Shown: one piece after another, positions 58,360-64,000 of the stretch
How positions within the stretch are numbered: the stretch's first letter is position 1
Layout of the letters: the number at the start of each line of letters is the position of its first letter
DNA from: Acrocarpospora pleiomorpha
GTDB taxonomy: Bacteria > Actinomycetota > Actinomycetes > Streptosporangiales > Streptosporangiaceae
NCBI RefSeq assembly: GCF_009687885.1
Contig: NZ_BLAF01000054.1
Coordinates: 1-64,000, forward strand
Direction of reading: 5' to 3'
Length of the DNA: 64,000 nt
Position numbers and translations under genes: made by a program
The notes under the pieces: model-generated
Told to the model about the DNA's origin: nothing
The model's database searches: none
Seen by the model: the letters and a program-made list of their open reading frames with translations, nothing else

Positions 58360-60177
58360 TCAGTCCTTCTTCTTCTCGACGCTGATGTTGGGGTCGACGA
58401 GGCCTTCCTCGATCGCTTTGATGAGGAGCGAGAGCTGCCGGGACATGATCCGTGCGAACTGAAAGCCGCCGGCGAAGAACCAGAGCTTCGGGTGACCGGA
58501 ATGTCGGCCCGCGGCGCGGACCTCCATGGTTTCGTCGAGCCCCCAGACGGGGGAGAGCCGGTCGGTGACCTGGTCACCGAGATAGGGCCGGGCGGCTTCC
58601 CGCATGTTGGAGTATCCGGTGCAGAACACGACGACATCCGCGCTCTCTTCGGTGCCGTCGTCGTAGCCGACACCTGTGGGGGTGAATCGGACGATCTCGC
58701 CGTTCCGGAGCTCGATCTCCTTCTCGACGATCAGCGTGGACGCGCCCTTGTCGATGTAGTAGCCACCGGCCTTGACCAGCCCCATATAGAGCATGCCCTG
58801 GTCATCGGGCCCCAGGGTGGTCGAGAATCCCGCCGCTTCGAGGCCACCGAGCAGCTCCGCGTCCAACGCGGCGATACGACGGGTCTGCGCCGGAGCGAAT
58901 TGGAACTTCAGCGCGCTGGGGAGTGATGCCGAGATCATGTCGGCGACGTCGATGGGCGGGCTCGACTCCGAGTAGAGCTCGCCGTGGAACAGCGGGATTC
59001 CGTTGCGCTGACTGTGCACATGGGTCGCCCCACGTTGGACCATGGTGACCTGCGCGCCGTTCTCGTAGGCGTCCTGAGTGACGTCGTGGCCGCTGGAGCC
59101 CGATCCCACCACGATGACCTTCTTGCCGGCCAGCGCCTGGCCGCCGGCGTGGCCCGACGAGTGAGTGATGGTGCCGGCGAAGGTCTCGGCTCCCTCGATC
59201 CGGGGCAGGTAGGGCTCGCCGGAGTTTCCGGTGGCGAACACCAGGTGGTGGGGGTGGAGCACTCGATCCACGCCGTCACGGGTCAGGCGCACCGTCCAGG
59301 TCCCGGCTGCGGCGTCATACGTGGCGTCCTTGACTTGGGTGCGCGTCCACAGGTTCAACTCCACGAAGTTGACATAGGCCTCAAGCCAGTCGGCGAGCTT
59401 GTCCTTGGGCGTGAAGAGCGGCCAGGTCTCCGGGTACGGCATGTAGGGGAACTGGGACCACCACTTGGTGTCGTGCAGCGCGAGGCCGTTGTAACGAAGC
59501 CGCCAGTTGTCCCCCGCGCGGTCGAACCGATCCACGACCAGCGTGTCAACGCCGAGACGCTTGAGTCGGGCGGCCAGGAAAAGGCCGCAGTGACCTCCGC
59601 CGATTACGAGCACGTCCGGCTCGCGCCCCTCGTAGGCGAGTTCCCGGGCACGGCGTTCTTGCTCGGTCAGCCGGCCGCCCGGCCGTACCGGCTGGTTGTT
59701 CTCGGGCAGTGCGGCGTCGGCGATACGGACCTGTGACTCGGGGAAGTCGCGCAGCCCGCGCAGCTCCGTGGAGATCGTCCAGCCCTTCCACGCGCCGTCT
59801 TCCAGGCGCAGCCGCACGACGCCGCGACCGACTCCGACGTCGGTGGTGAAGGTGTAGAACGCACGCACGCCGTCCTTGACGTCGACGACCGGCGGAACCG
59901 ACTCATCCAGCCTCACGTCCGCCATGCGACGGGCGGGCAGCTCCGCGGTCAGCACGCCGGCGATCTCCTCGCCGCCGTGCATCGCCGTTACGTCCCAGGT
60001 CAACGCGAACAGGTCACGCCACCAAGGGTCCGCTGCGAGCAGCTCCAAGACGCCGGCCACATCGCCTGCTTCCACCGCGGCGCCGAACTCGCTCAGCCAC
60101 GCCGCGGCCACGGCGTCAGGACCTGCCCCGACGCCTTTGACGTCGCCTCCAAGGGCCACAGTCTCTGCCGCACTCAT
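58360..60177 (-). CDS. Flavin-containing monooxygenase with N-terminal SnoaL-like domain
   Basis: A 605-residue fusion. The first 150 residues look like a SnoaL/NTF2-fold domain (WLSEFGAAVEAGDVAGVLEL, AAWLS..., GAWKGWTISTELRGL). The remainder is a class B flavin monooxygenase: FAD site VIGGGHCGLFLAA (192-204), FMO-type FAGTITHSSGH (about 355-365), NADP site VVGSGSSGHDV (about 378-388) and VFCTGYSN. Class B enzymes perform Baeyer-Villiger or heteroatom oxygenations. ATG 60177 follows promoter 60224-60254 by about 40 nt. First gene of an operon with the TRAP permeases, so substrate uptake and oxygenation are coregulated. Confidence 0.85.
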   Translation of the reverse strand: MSAAETVALGGDVKGVGAGPDAVAAAWLSEFGAAVEAGDVAGVLELLAADPWWRDLFALTWDVTAMHGGEEIAGVLTAELPARRMADVRLDESVPPVVDVKDGVRAFYTFTTDVGVGRGVVRLRLEDGAWKGWTISTELRGLRDFPESQVRIADAALPENNQPVRPGGRLTEQERRARELAYEGREPDVLVIGGGHCGLFLAARLKRLGVDTLVVDRFDRAGDNWRLRYNGLALHDTKWWSQFPYMPYPETWPLFTPKDKLADWLEAYVNFVELNLWTRTQVKDATYDAAAGTWTVRLTRDGVDRVLHPHHLVFATGNSGEPYLPRIEGAETFAGTITHSSGHAGGQALAGKKVIVVGSGSSGHDVTQDAYENGAQVTMVQRGATHVHSQRNGIPLFHGELYSESSPPIDVADMISASLPSALKFQFAPAQTRRIAALDAELLGGLEAAGFSTTLGPDDQGMLYMGLVKAGGYYIDKGASTLIVEKEIELRNGEIVRFTPTGVGYDDGTEESADVVVFCTGYSNMREAARPYLGDQVTDRLSPVWGLDETMEVRAAGRHSGHPKLWFFAGGFQFARIMSRQLSLLIKAIEEGLVDPNISVEKKKD

Positions 60178-60223
60178 CGCGCAACCTCCATGGTGTGACG
60201 GGGACCGCTTCCGCGTTTCCTGG

Positions 60224-60254
60224 AAGTTACCACCACCACACAATGGTGTGTCAA
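60224..60254 (-). promoter_or_regulatory. Promoter of the monooxygenase-TRAP operon with palindrome
   Basis: On the minus strand TTGACA (60254-60249) and TAACTT (60229-60224), 19 bp apart, with CACACCATTGTGTG in the spacer (60250-60237, one mismatched pair). It is almost identical to the promoter at 30898-30928 over about 40 bp. Transcription would start about 40 nt before ATG 60177. Confidence 0.55.
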
Positions 60255-60275
60255 TGGGTACAAACGAATGCCACT

Positions 60276-60291
60276 GCATGCAATCGTATGG
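60276..60291 (-). promoter_or_regulatory. Operator site E of the catabolic block
   Basis: CCATAC-gatt-GCATGC on the minus strand, a GNATNC-N4-GNATNC site with one mismatch (C for G at the first position). It is 21 nt upstream of the -35 of the monooxygenase promoter and just downstream of the gntR stop. Confidence 0.5.
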
Positions 60292-60311
60292 CGTCGATCG
60301 CGGCAGGGGGA

Positions 60312-60965
60312 CTACCGGCGGGTCGGCATGCCTTCGGCATACTCGGCATAGAGCGCCAGGCGGATGTCCCGGGAACGCGCCATGTGCTCGCGTGCCAATG
60401 TGCCGGCCAGCTCGGCGTCACCCGCGGCGACGGCCTCGATGATCCCGGCGTGCTCCGCGACAATGGACTCGCCTCGGCCGGGAGAGTCAAGGGTGGAGCT
60501 GGAAAACGCCGTGATCCGTCGCTCAAGGCTCTCAAGTGAGGAGATGAGAGTCTTGTTGTGCGTCGCTTCCCAGAGATCGGCGTGGAAGGCGTGGGCGCAG
60601 GCGGACGAGGCCGAGACCGAGTCGCCGGCGGCAACGGCGTCTACCAGGGCCTGATGGGCCCGGCCGAGCCGGGCAAGGTCGTAGGGGGTTCGCCGCTCCG
60701 CGGCGGACTGCGCGGCCACCTGTTCCAAGGCGATGCGGACGTCGTAGAGGTCGAGGATGTCTTGGGGCGAATTCTGGCTGACGCGGTAGCCCCGGGCGAA
60801 CTGCTCAACGAGGCCATCGGCCTGCAACTTGCGTAGCGCCTCCCGGATCGGGGTGCGGCTCACCTTGTAGCGATCAGCGAGCGCGACCTCCACCAATGGA
60901 TCGCCGGGCGAAAAGACGCCACTCACGATGTCGTCCTGCAACCGCGCGTGTACATCGGTCCTCAT
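60312..60965 (-). CDS. GntR-family regulator, FCD subfamily
   Basis: A 217-residue regulator. The winged HTH covers residues 1-65 (RLQDDIVSGVFSPGDPLVEV, ALADRYKVSRTPIREALRKL, LVEQFARGYRV). The FCD effector domain (about 75-205) has DLYDVRIALEQVAAQSAAER, FHADLWEATHN and a C-terminal EHAGIIEAVAAGDAELAGTL, with aspartate and histidines placed as in the metal-binding FCD site. FCD regulators usually respond to carboxylates. Operator site F sits 23 nt before ATG 60965, implying autoregulation. It is the only regulator gene in the catabolic block, so it is the best candidate for binding sites A-F. Confidence 0.9.
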   Translation of the reverse strand: MRTDVHARLQDDIVSGVFSPGDPLVEVALADRYKVSRTPIREALRKLQADGLVEQFARGYRVSQNSPQDILDLYDVRIALEQVAAQSAAERRTPYDLARLGRAHQALVDAVAAGDSVSASSACAHAFHADLWEATHNKTLISSLESLERRITAFSSSTLDSPGRGESIVAEHAGIIEAVAAGDAELAGTLAREHMARSRDIRLALYAEYAEGMPTRR

Positions 60966-60987
60966 AAGAGAACAAGGTAACACAGCG

Positions 60988-61003
60988 GTATGCAGACGTA
61001 TCT
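60988..61003 (-). promoter_or_regulatory. Operator site F, upstream of gntR
   Basis: AGATAC-gtct-GCATAC on the minus strand, a GNATNC-N4-GNATNC site with one mismatch (A for G at the first position). It lies 23 nt upstream of gntR ATG 60965 and 11 nt after the stop of the alpha/beta hydrolase gene. Confidence 0.5.
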
Positions 61004-61013
61004 CAACTGGGGA

Positions 61014-61961
61014 TCATTCCGTGGTTACGGACGTGGGTTCTGTCAGTTTCCGTACGGCCGAGATGACAGCGTGCATTCCTTCGCGAGCGGCGGCACTGTC
61101 CGGGAACGCTGTCAGGAACCCATGGATCTGACCCGGGGCTTCGATCAACCCGACCAGCGACGAGCGTTCGGCGAGCCTTCGGGCGAACGCGTTTCCTTCG
61201 TCCCGCAAGGGATCGTGCTCGGCGGTCACCACCAGCGTCGGCGGCAGCCCGCTCACGTCTTCGACAAGCCCTGGCGAGAGCCAGGGATGAGCTCGGTCCC
61301 GCCCGTCCTGCACGTAGGCGTCCCAGAAGAACCTCATCTCGGCGGCGGTGAGGAAATAGCCTTCGGCCTTCTCGGCGTACGACCGAGTCGCCATCCTGCA
61401 GTCAAGCACCGGATAGAGCAGGAGCAGCCCGGCCAGCGGAGTCGCACCGATGTCCCTTCGGCGGATGGCGACCGCGGCCGCGAGGTTGCCGCCCGCGCTC
61501 GTGCCCCCGATCAAGGTGCGAGCGCCGTCAGCGCCCCACGACGCGGCATTCGCCATCGCCCACCGCGTCGCATCGAAACAATCGTCCAATGGCGCAGGGA
61601 ATGGATTCTCGGGTGCGAGCCGGTAGTCGACATTCACGACCACTGCCTGCGCTCCCGCGGCGATGGTCCGACACGTCGAGTCATGCATTTCAAGGTCGCC
61701 CATCACCCAGCCGCCACCGTGGAAGTAGACAACAAGCGGGTGGGATTTTCCATCGCCCGCGGGCACGTAGACCCGGACCGGGACGCCCTCATCGGTGGAC
61801 AGTTCGAGAACCTCACCCACTGACGTTCGGGTGCGCGTGGCGCGTGGTCTCGCTCGACGGCCGCGGAGGTATCCATCGGCTTCGACCGAGCCGAAGCGCG
61901 CGTTCCTCGGAAACGCGTCGGCCGCGGCTGTCTCCAGGAACTTCCGGACGAGCTCGTTCAT
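61014..61961 (-). CDS. Alpha/beta hydrolase, hormone-sensitive-lipase type esterase
   Basis: A 315-residue esterase. HSL-family motifs: YFHGGGWVMGD (oxyanion hole, residues 80-90), VDYRLAPENPFP (110-122) and the nucleophile elbow GGTSAGGN with Ser155. The acid (AEHDPLRDEG, about 258) and histidine (GQIHGF, about 288) follow. Its start overlaps the Baeyer-Villiger-type monooxygenase gene (ATGA), so it probably hydrolyses the ester or lactone that enzyme makes. The specific substrate is unknown. Confidence 0.92.
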   Translation of the reverse strand: MNELVRKFLETAAADAFPRNARFGSVEADGYLRGRRARPRATRTRTSVGEVLELSTDEGVPVRVYVPAGDGKSHPLVVYFHGGGWVMGDLEMHDSTCRTIAAGAQAVVVNVDYRLAPENPFPAPLDDCFDATRWAMANAASWGADGARTLIGGTSAGGNLAAAVAIRRRDIGATPLAGLLLLYPVLDCRMATRSYAEKAEGYFLTAAEMRFFWDAYVQDGRDRAHPWLSPGLVEDVSGLPPTLVVTAEHDPLRDEGNAFARRLAERSSLVGLIEAPGQIHGFLTAFPDSAAAREGMHAVISAVRKLTEPTSVTTE

Positions 61962-63457
61962 CGGCTTCGGACCGCCTCGCTGAGCGCGGACGGGAAGTCG
62001 GCGAAATCGGCCCGCTCAAGCTCGCCGAGCATTGCCGTGTGCTCCTGCCGCCCGAACGGCCAGAGGATCGCCTCGCCGTCGGCCGTCTTGTACCAGCTGT
62101 GGCAATCGGTCGCCCAGATCGTGCCGTCCATCGAACTCTGGATCCAGTGCACGTACGCCTTCGCGGCTTCGACCGTCGGGGCCAGCGCGCGACCGTGCTC
62201 GGCGATGTAGTCGGCCACCTTCGTGACATAGCCGACCATCTCCGCGGTGGTCAATGGAATCGGGATGTTGTTGATCGCCGCGAAGGGCCCGTGCATCACG
62301 AAGAGGTTCGGGTAGTCGGGGACCATCAGGCTGCGATAGATCTCCGGGCCGCCGCTGGTCCAGCGCTCCCCTAATTCCCGGCCGGAGACGCCGAAGATCT
62401 TTGTCGGCTTGAAGTAGGCGTGGGCGTCGAAGCCGGTGGCGTACACAATGGCGTCGAGCCCGTGGAAATCGCCATGGCTGTCGTAGAGGCCGTTCTCAAC
62501 GATGTGGTCGATCCCGCCTCGCACGATGGTAACGTTCGGCCGCTGGATCGCTTCGTAGTAGCCGGGGGAGAGCGGGATACGTCTGCAGCCGGGCAAGTCC
62601 GGAGGCGTCATCTTCGCACGCAGCACGGGGTCCTTGAGGTGCGCTTCGAGGTCCTCCCGGAACGCCTGGAACGCCGCCTCGCGGCCCGGCCCGGGGAAAC
62701 GCCGCCACTCGCCGTTCTTGAGGAGCTTCGGATCGGAGCGCCTGATCTTCTCCTCACGGGCGTTCTGGATCCTGCGGCCGAGGGCCGGGAGCATCTTGAA
62801 CAGCGACCGCTCCAGCCTGGACTGCTGATGGTTCTCCCGCGTGTGGATCCACTGCGGAGTGCGGATGAACTGGGTGACCTGGCAGTCCATCTGGGAAAGC
62901 GCGCCGGTGATCTGGATGCCGCTCGAGCCCATGCCGATGACGCCGACTCGCTTGCCGTTCGGGTCGAAGCCGGTGTTCCACTCCGCCGAGTGGAACTGCG
63001 GGCCTCTGAAGTCGCCGCGGCCGGTGAACGCCGGGATCGACGGGACGCGGAGGAAGCCGGTTGCCATGACGAGCATGTCCGCTGTCGCGCTGACCCCATC
63101 CTTCGTGGTGAGCTCCCACTGGCCGCCCTCCCAGCGGCACTCGGTGACCTCGCTGTTGAAGCGGATGCGTTCGTTGAGCCTCAGGTCTCGGGCGACCTCA
63201 CGGAGGTAGTCCTGGACCTCACCGCCGGGCGGGTGCACCAGCGACCAATCATACTTCTCGGCGAACGGGAAGCAGTACGTCGCAGCCGCGGTGTCGAGGC
63301 AGATGCCGGGGTAGACGTTGTCCCGCCAGGTGCCGCCGACCTCGGACGCTTTCTCGAACATGACGAACGGAATGTCGCGTTCGAGGAGTGTATGTGCGAG
63401 GGCGATACCGCTCAGGCCTGCCCCGACGATCGCCACACTCGGCTGGCGCTTACGCAT
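61958..63457 (-). CDS. Flavin monooxygenase, Baeyer-Villiger type
   Basis: A 499-residue class B flavoprotein. FAD site IVGAGLSGIALAHTLLERD (10-28), then FEKASEVGGTWRDNVYPGIC with the Baeyer-Villiger GGTW element. The family fingerprint FxGxxxHxxxW is FRGPQFHSAEW (152-162), a good match, and the NADP site is VIGMGSSGIQI (about 175-185). AGAAGGGA stands 5 nt before ATG 63457. It would insert oxygen next to a ketone carbonyl to give an ester or lactone. Coupled by overlap to the esterase gene. The upstream extension of the open frame belongs to the partial gene at 63487. Confidence 0.9.
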   Translation of the reverse strand: MRKRQPSVAIVGAGLSGIALAHTLLERDIPFVMFEKASEVGGTWRDNVYPGICLDTAAATYCFPFAEKYDWSLVHPPGGEVQDYLREVARDLRLNERIRFNSEVTECRWEGGQWELTTKDGVSATADMLVMATGFLRVPSIPAFTGRGDFRGPQFHSAEWNTGFDPNGKRVGVIGMGSSGIQITGALSQMDCQVTQFIRTPQWIHTRENHQQSRLERSLFKMLPALGRRIQNAREEKIRRSDPKLLKNGEWRRFPGPGREAAFQAFREDLEAHLKDPVLRAKMTPPDLPGCRRIPLSPGYYEAIQRPNVTIVRGGIDHIVENGLYDSHGDFHGLDAIVYATGFDAHAYFKPTKIFGVSGRELGERWTSGGPEIYRSLMVPDYPNLFVMHGPFAAINNIPIPLTTAEMVGYVTKVADYIAEHGRALAPTVEAAKAYVHWIQSSMDGTIWATDCHSWYKTADGEAILWPFGRQEHTAMLGELERADFADFPSALSEAVRSR

Positions 63458-63486
63458 GATGTTCCCTTCTTGGCCGATGTGGGCGC

Positions 63487-64000
63487 TCACTTGAGCAAGA
63501 AGCCTTCGTAGCCGTTCCGCGCGACGCGGTCGCAGTGCTCGACGTAGGTGCCGAAGCCGCCCGCGTACGGGATGAAGTGCCGGCCGCCGTCCCGGCTGAC
63601 ATGGACCATGTAGTTGCTGACGTGGTAGCGGAGGAGCGGGGCCGCGGCGTCGGATACGTTCCGGGCCCAGGCGGCTTGTGCCTCTTCGCTGGGGACGATG
63701 GTGGAGTAGCCGGTGGCGTCCAGGTAGGCGATGCAGTCGGCCACCCAGTCGATGTTCTGTTCGTTGTGCACCGTCAGGCTCGCCAGCACTGACGGGCTCC
63801 CCGGCCCGGTGAGGATGAAGAGGTTGGGGAAGCCGGCGGTCATGAGACCGAGCAGGGCACACGGCGCCTCGGCCCATGCGTCGGATGGAGCGGCACCCGA
63901 TTCATTCCTGATGCCCGCGGCATCGAGCGCACCGGTGAAGGCGTGGAAGCCGAGCGCGAAGATGATGAGGTCGAGCTCGTGCTCTTTGCCGTCGGCAGTG
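63487..64000 (-). CDS. Flavin monooxygenase, C-terminal part (gene continues beyond window)
   Basis: The 3' end of a second class B monooxygenase. The open frame continues unbroken to the window edge, so the start lies outside. Visible residues include DLIIFALGFHAFTGALDAAG, the conserved ATG/GFDAMTGAL region of Baeyer-Villiger enzymes, then GLMTAGFPNLFILTGPGSPS (also conserved) and the final YHVSNYMVHVSRDGGRHF. It follows the same transcription direction, 29 nt upstream of the previous monooxygenase gene. The short ATG-initiated frame from 63843 is not a separate gene. Whether the two monooxygenases act on different ketones is unknown. Confidence 0.85.
   Translation of the reverse strand, partial: TADGKEHELDLIIFALGFHAFTGALDAAGIRNESGAAPSDAWAEAPCALLGLMTAGFPNLFILTGPGSPSVLASLTVHNEQNIDWVADCIAYLDATGYSTIVPSEEAQAAWARNVSDAAAPLLRYHVSNYMVHVSRDGGRHFIPYAGGFGTYVEHCDRVARNGYEGFLLK

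Noticed and set aside
60484..60530. A stretch on the plus strand of gntR that translates like the 1701 repeat (KGGAGKRRD)
   Set aside because: The DNA match is only partial and lacks the palindrome; it lies inside an intact gene on the other strand, so chance similarity is likely.
63487..63843. A separate 118-residue protein starting at 63843
   Set aside because: The frame is open upstream to the window edge and the upstream residues match the conserved C-terminal region of Baeyer-Villiger monooxygenases, so it is the end of a larger gene.
30744..64000. attL/attR repeats of an integrated island
   Set aside because: No copy of the tRNA 3' end and no integrase, transposase or excisionase gene is present to the right of the tRNA within the window.
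1..64000. CRISPR arrays, insertion sequences, rRNA
   Set aside because: No evenly spaced direct repeats, no transposase-like reading frame and no rRNA-like sequence were seen.

Overview
The window is high-GC actinobacterial DNA. Third codon positions are mostly G or C, and GTG and TTG starts, 4-nt ATGA or GTGA gene overlaps and apparently leaderless promoters are all common. A streptogrisin-type protease, a DUF6879-type protein and Liv-type transporters point to a filamentous soil actinomycete, probably Streptosporangiales or a relative. That placement is inference, since no rRNA or marker gene is present.

Left part, 1-30.7 kb, mixed chromosomal content. 1-3.8 kb holds an HTH protein, a frameshifted MerR regulator with its own operator, a repeat-bearing gap, a DUF6879-like protein, a small membrane protein and a Nudix hydrolase. 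3.8-7.6 kb holds a MetE-like protein and a PEP-synthase/rifampicin-phosphotransferase-like enzyme whose ribosome binding site sits in the loop of a strong hairpin. 7.7-15.8 kb is a branched-chain-amino-acid-type ABC transporter locus with two binding proteins, separate LivH and LivM, one LivG/LivF pair and, past an antitoxin-gene remnant, a fused LivH-LivM. A divergent AraC regulator and an SDR gene follow. 17.8-21.75 kb is a four-gene block: an acyl-CoA-dehydrogenase-fold flavoprotein, then glycosyltransferase, UDP-sugar decarboxylase/epimerase and a second, paralogous glycosyltransferase. 21.7-25 kb is a three-gene operon (small Cys protein, membrane protein, membrane-anchored WD40 protein). 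25-30.7 kb holds single genes: a TmrB-like P-loop protein, a SpoU methyltransferase, an HFCD flavoprotein, an orphan sugar-binding lipoprotein, a LysR regulator and a secreted protease with a terminator. A tRNA with a CAT anticodon follows.

Right part, 30.9-64 kb, one catabolic block. Almost every gene belongs to CoA-thioester or oxidative catabolism: three enoyl-CoA hydratases, three acyl-CoA dehydrogenases, two family III CoA transferases, an NDP-forming acyl-CoA synthetase, a thiolase, two MaoC hydratases (one frameshifted), a CitE-like lyase, SDRs, an aldehyde dehydrogenase, a zinc alcohol dehydrogenase, a Gfo/Idh oxidoreductase, a cyclase-family protein, three flavin monooxygenases (one partial), an alpha/beta hydrolase, a complete TRAP transporter and a GntR/FCD regulator. 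The combination suggests uptake of an organic acid or oxygenated cyclic compound, Baeyer-Villiger-type oxygenation, ester or lactone hydrolysis, oxidation to an acid, CoA activation and beta-oxidation. The substrate cannot be read from the sequence.

The most interesting signal is regulatory. Six copies of a 16-bp site, GNATNC-N4-GNATNC (four perfect, two with one mismatch), lie in intergenic DNA upstream of six transcription units in the right block, including gntR itself. Two promoters about 29 kb apart (30.9 and 60.2 kb) also share a block of about 40 bp with a 14-bp palindrome between -35 and -10. Together these suggest a self-contained regulon. Three genes (MerR, antitoxin remnant, MaoC) carry single-base frameshifts; the MaoC one lies in a homopolymer and may be a sequencing error.
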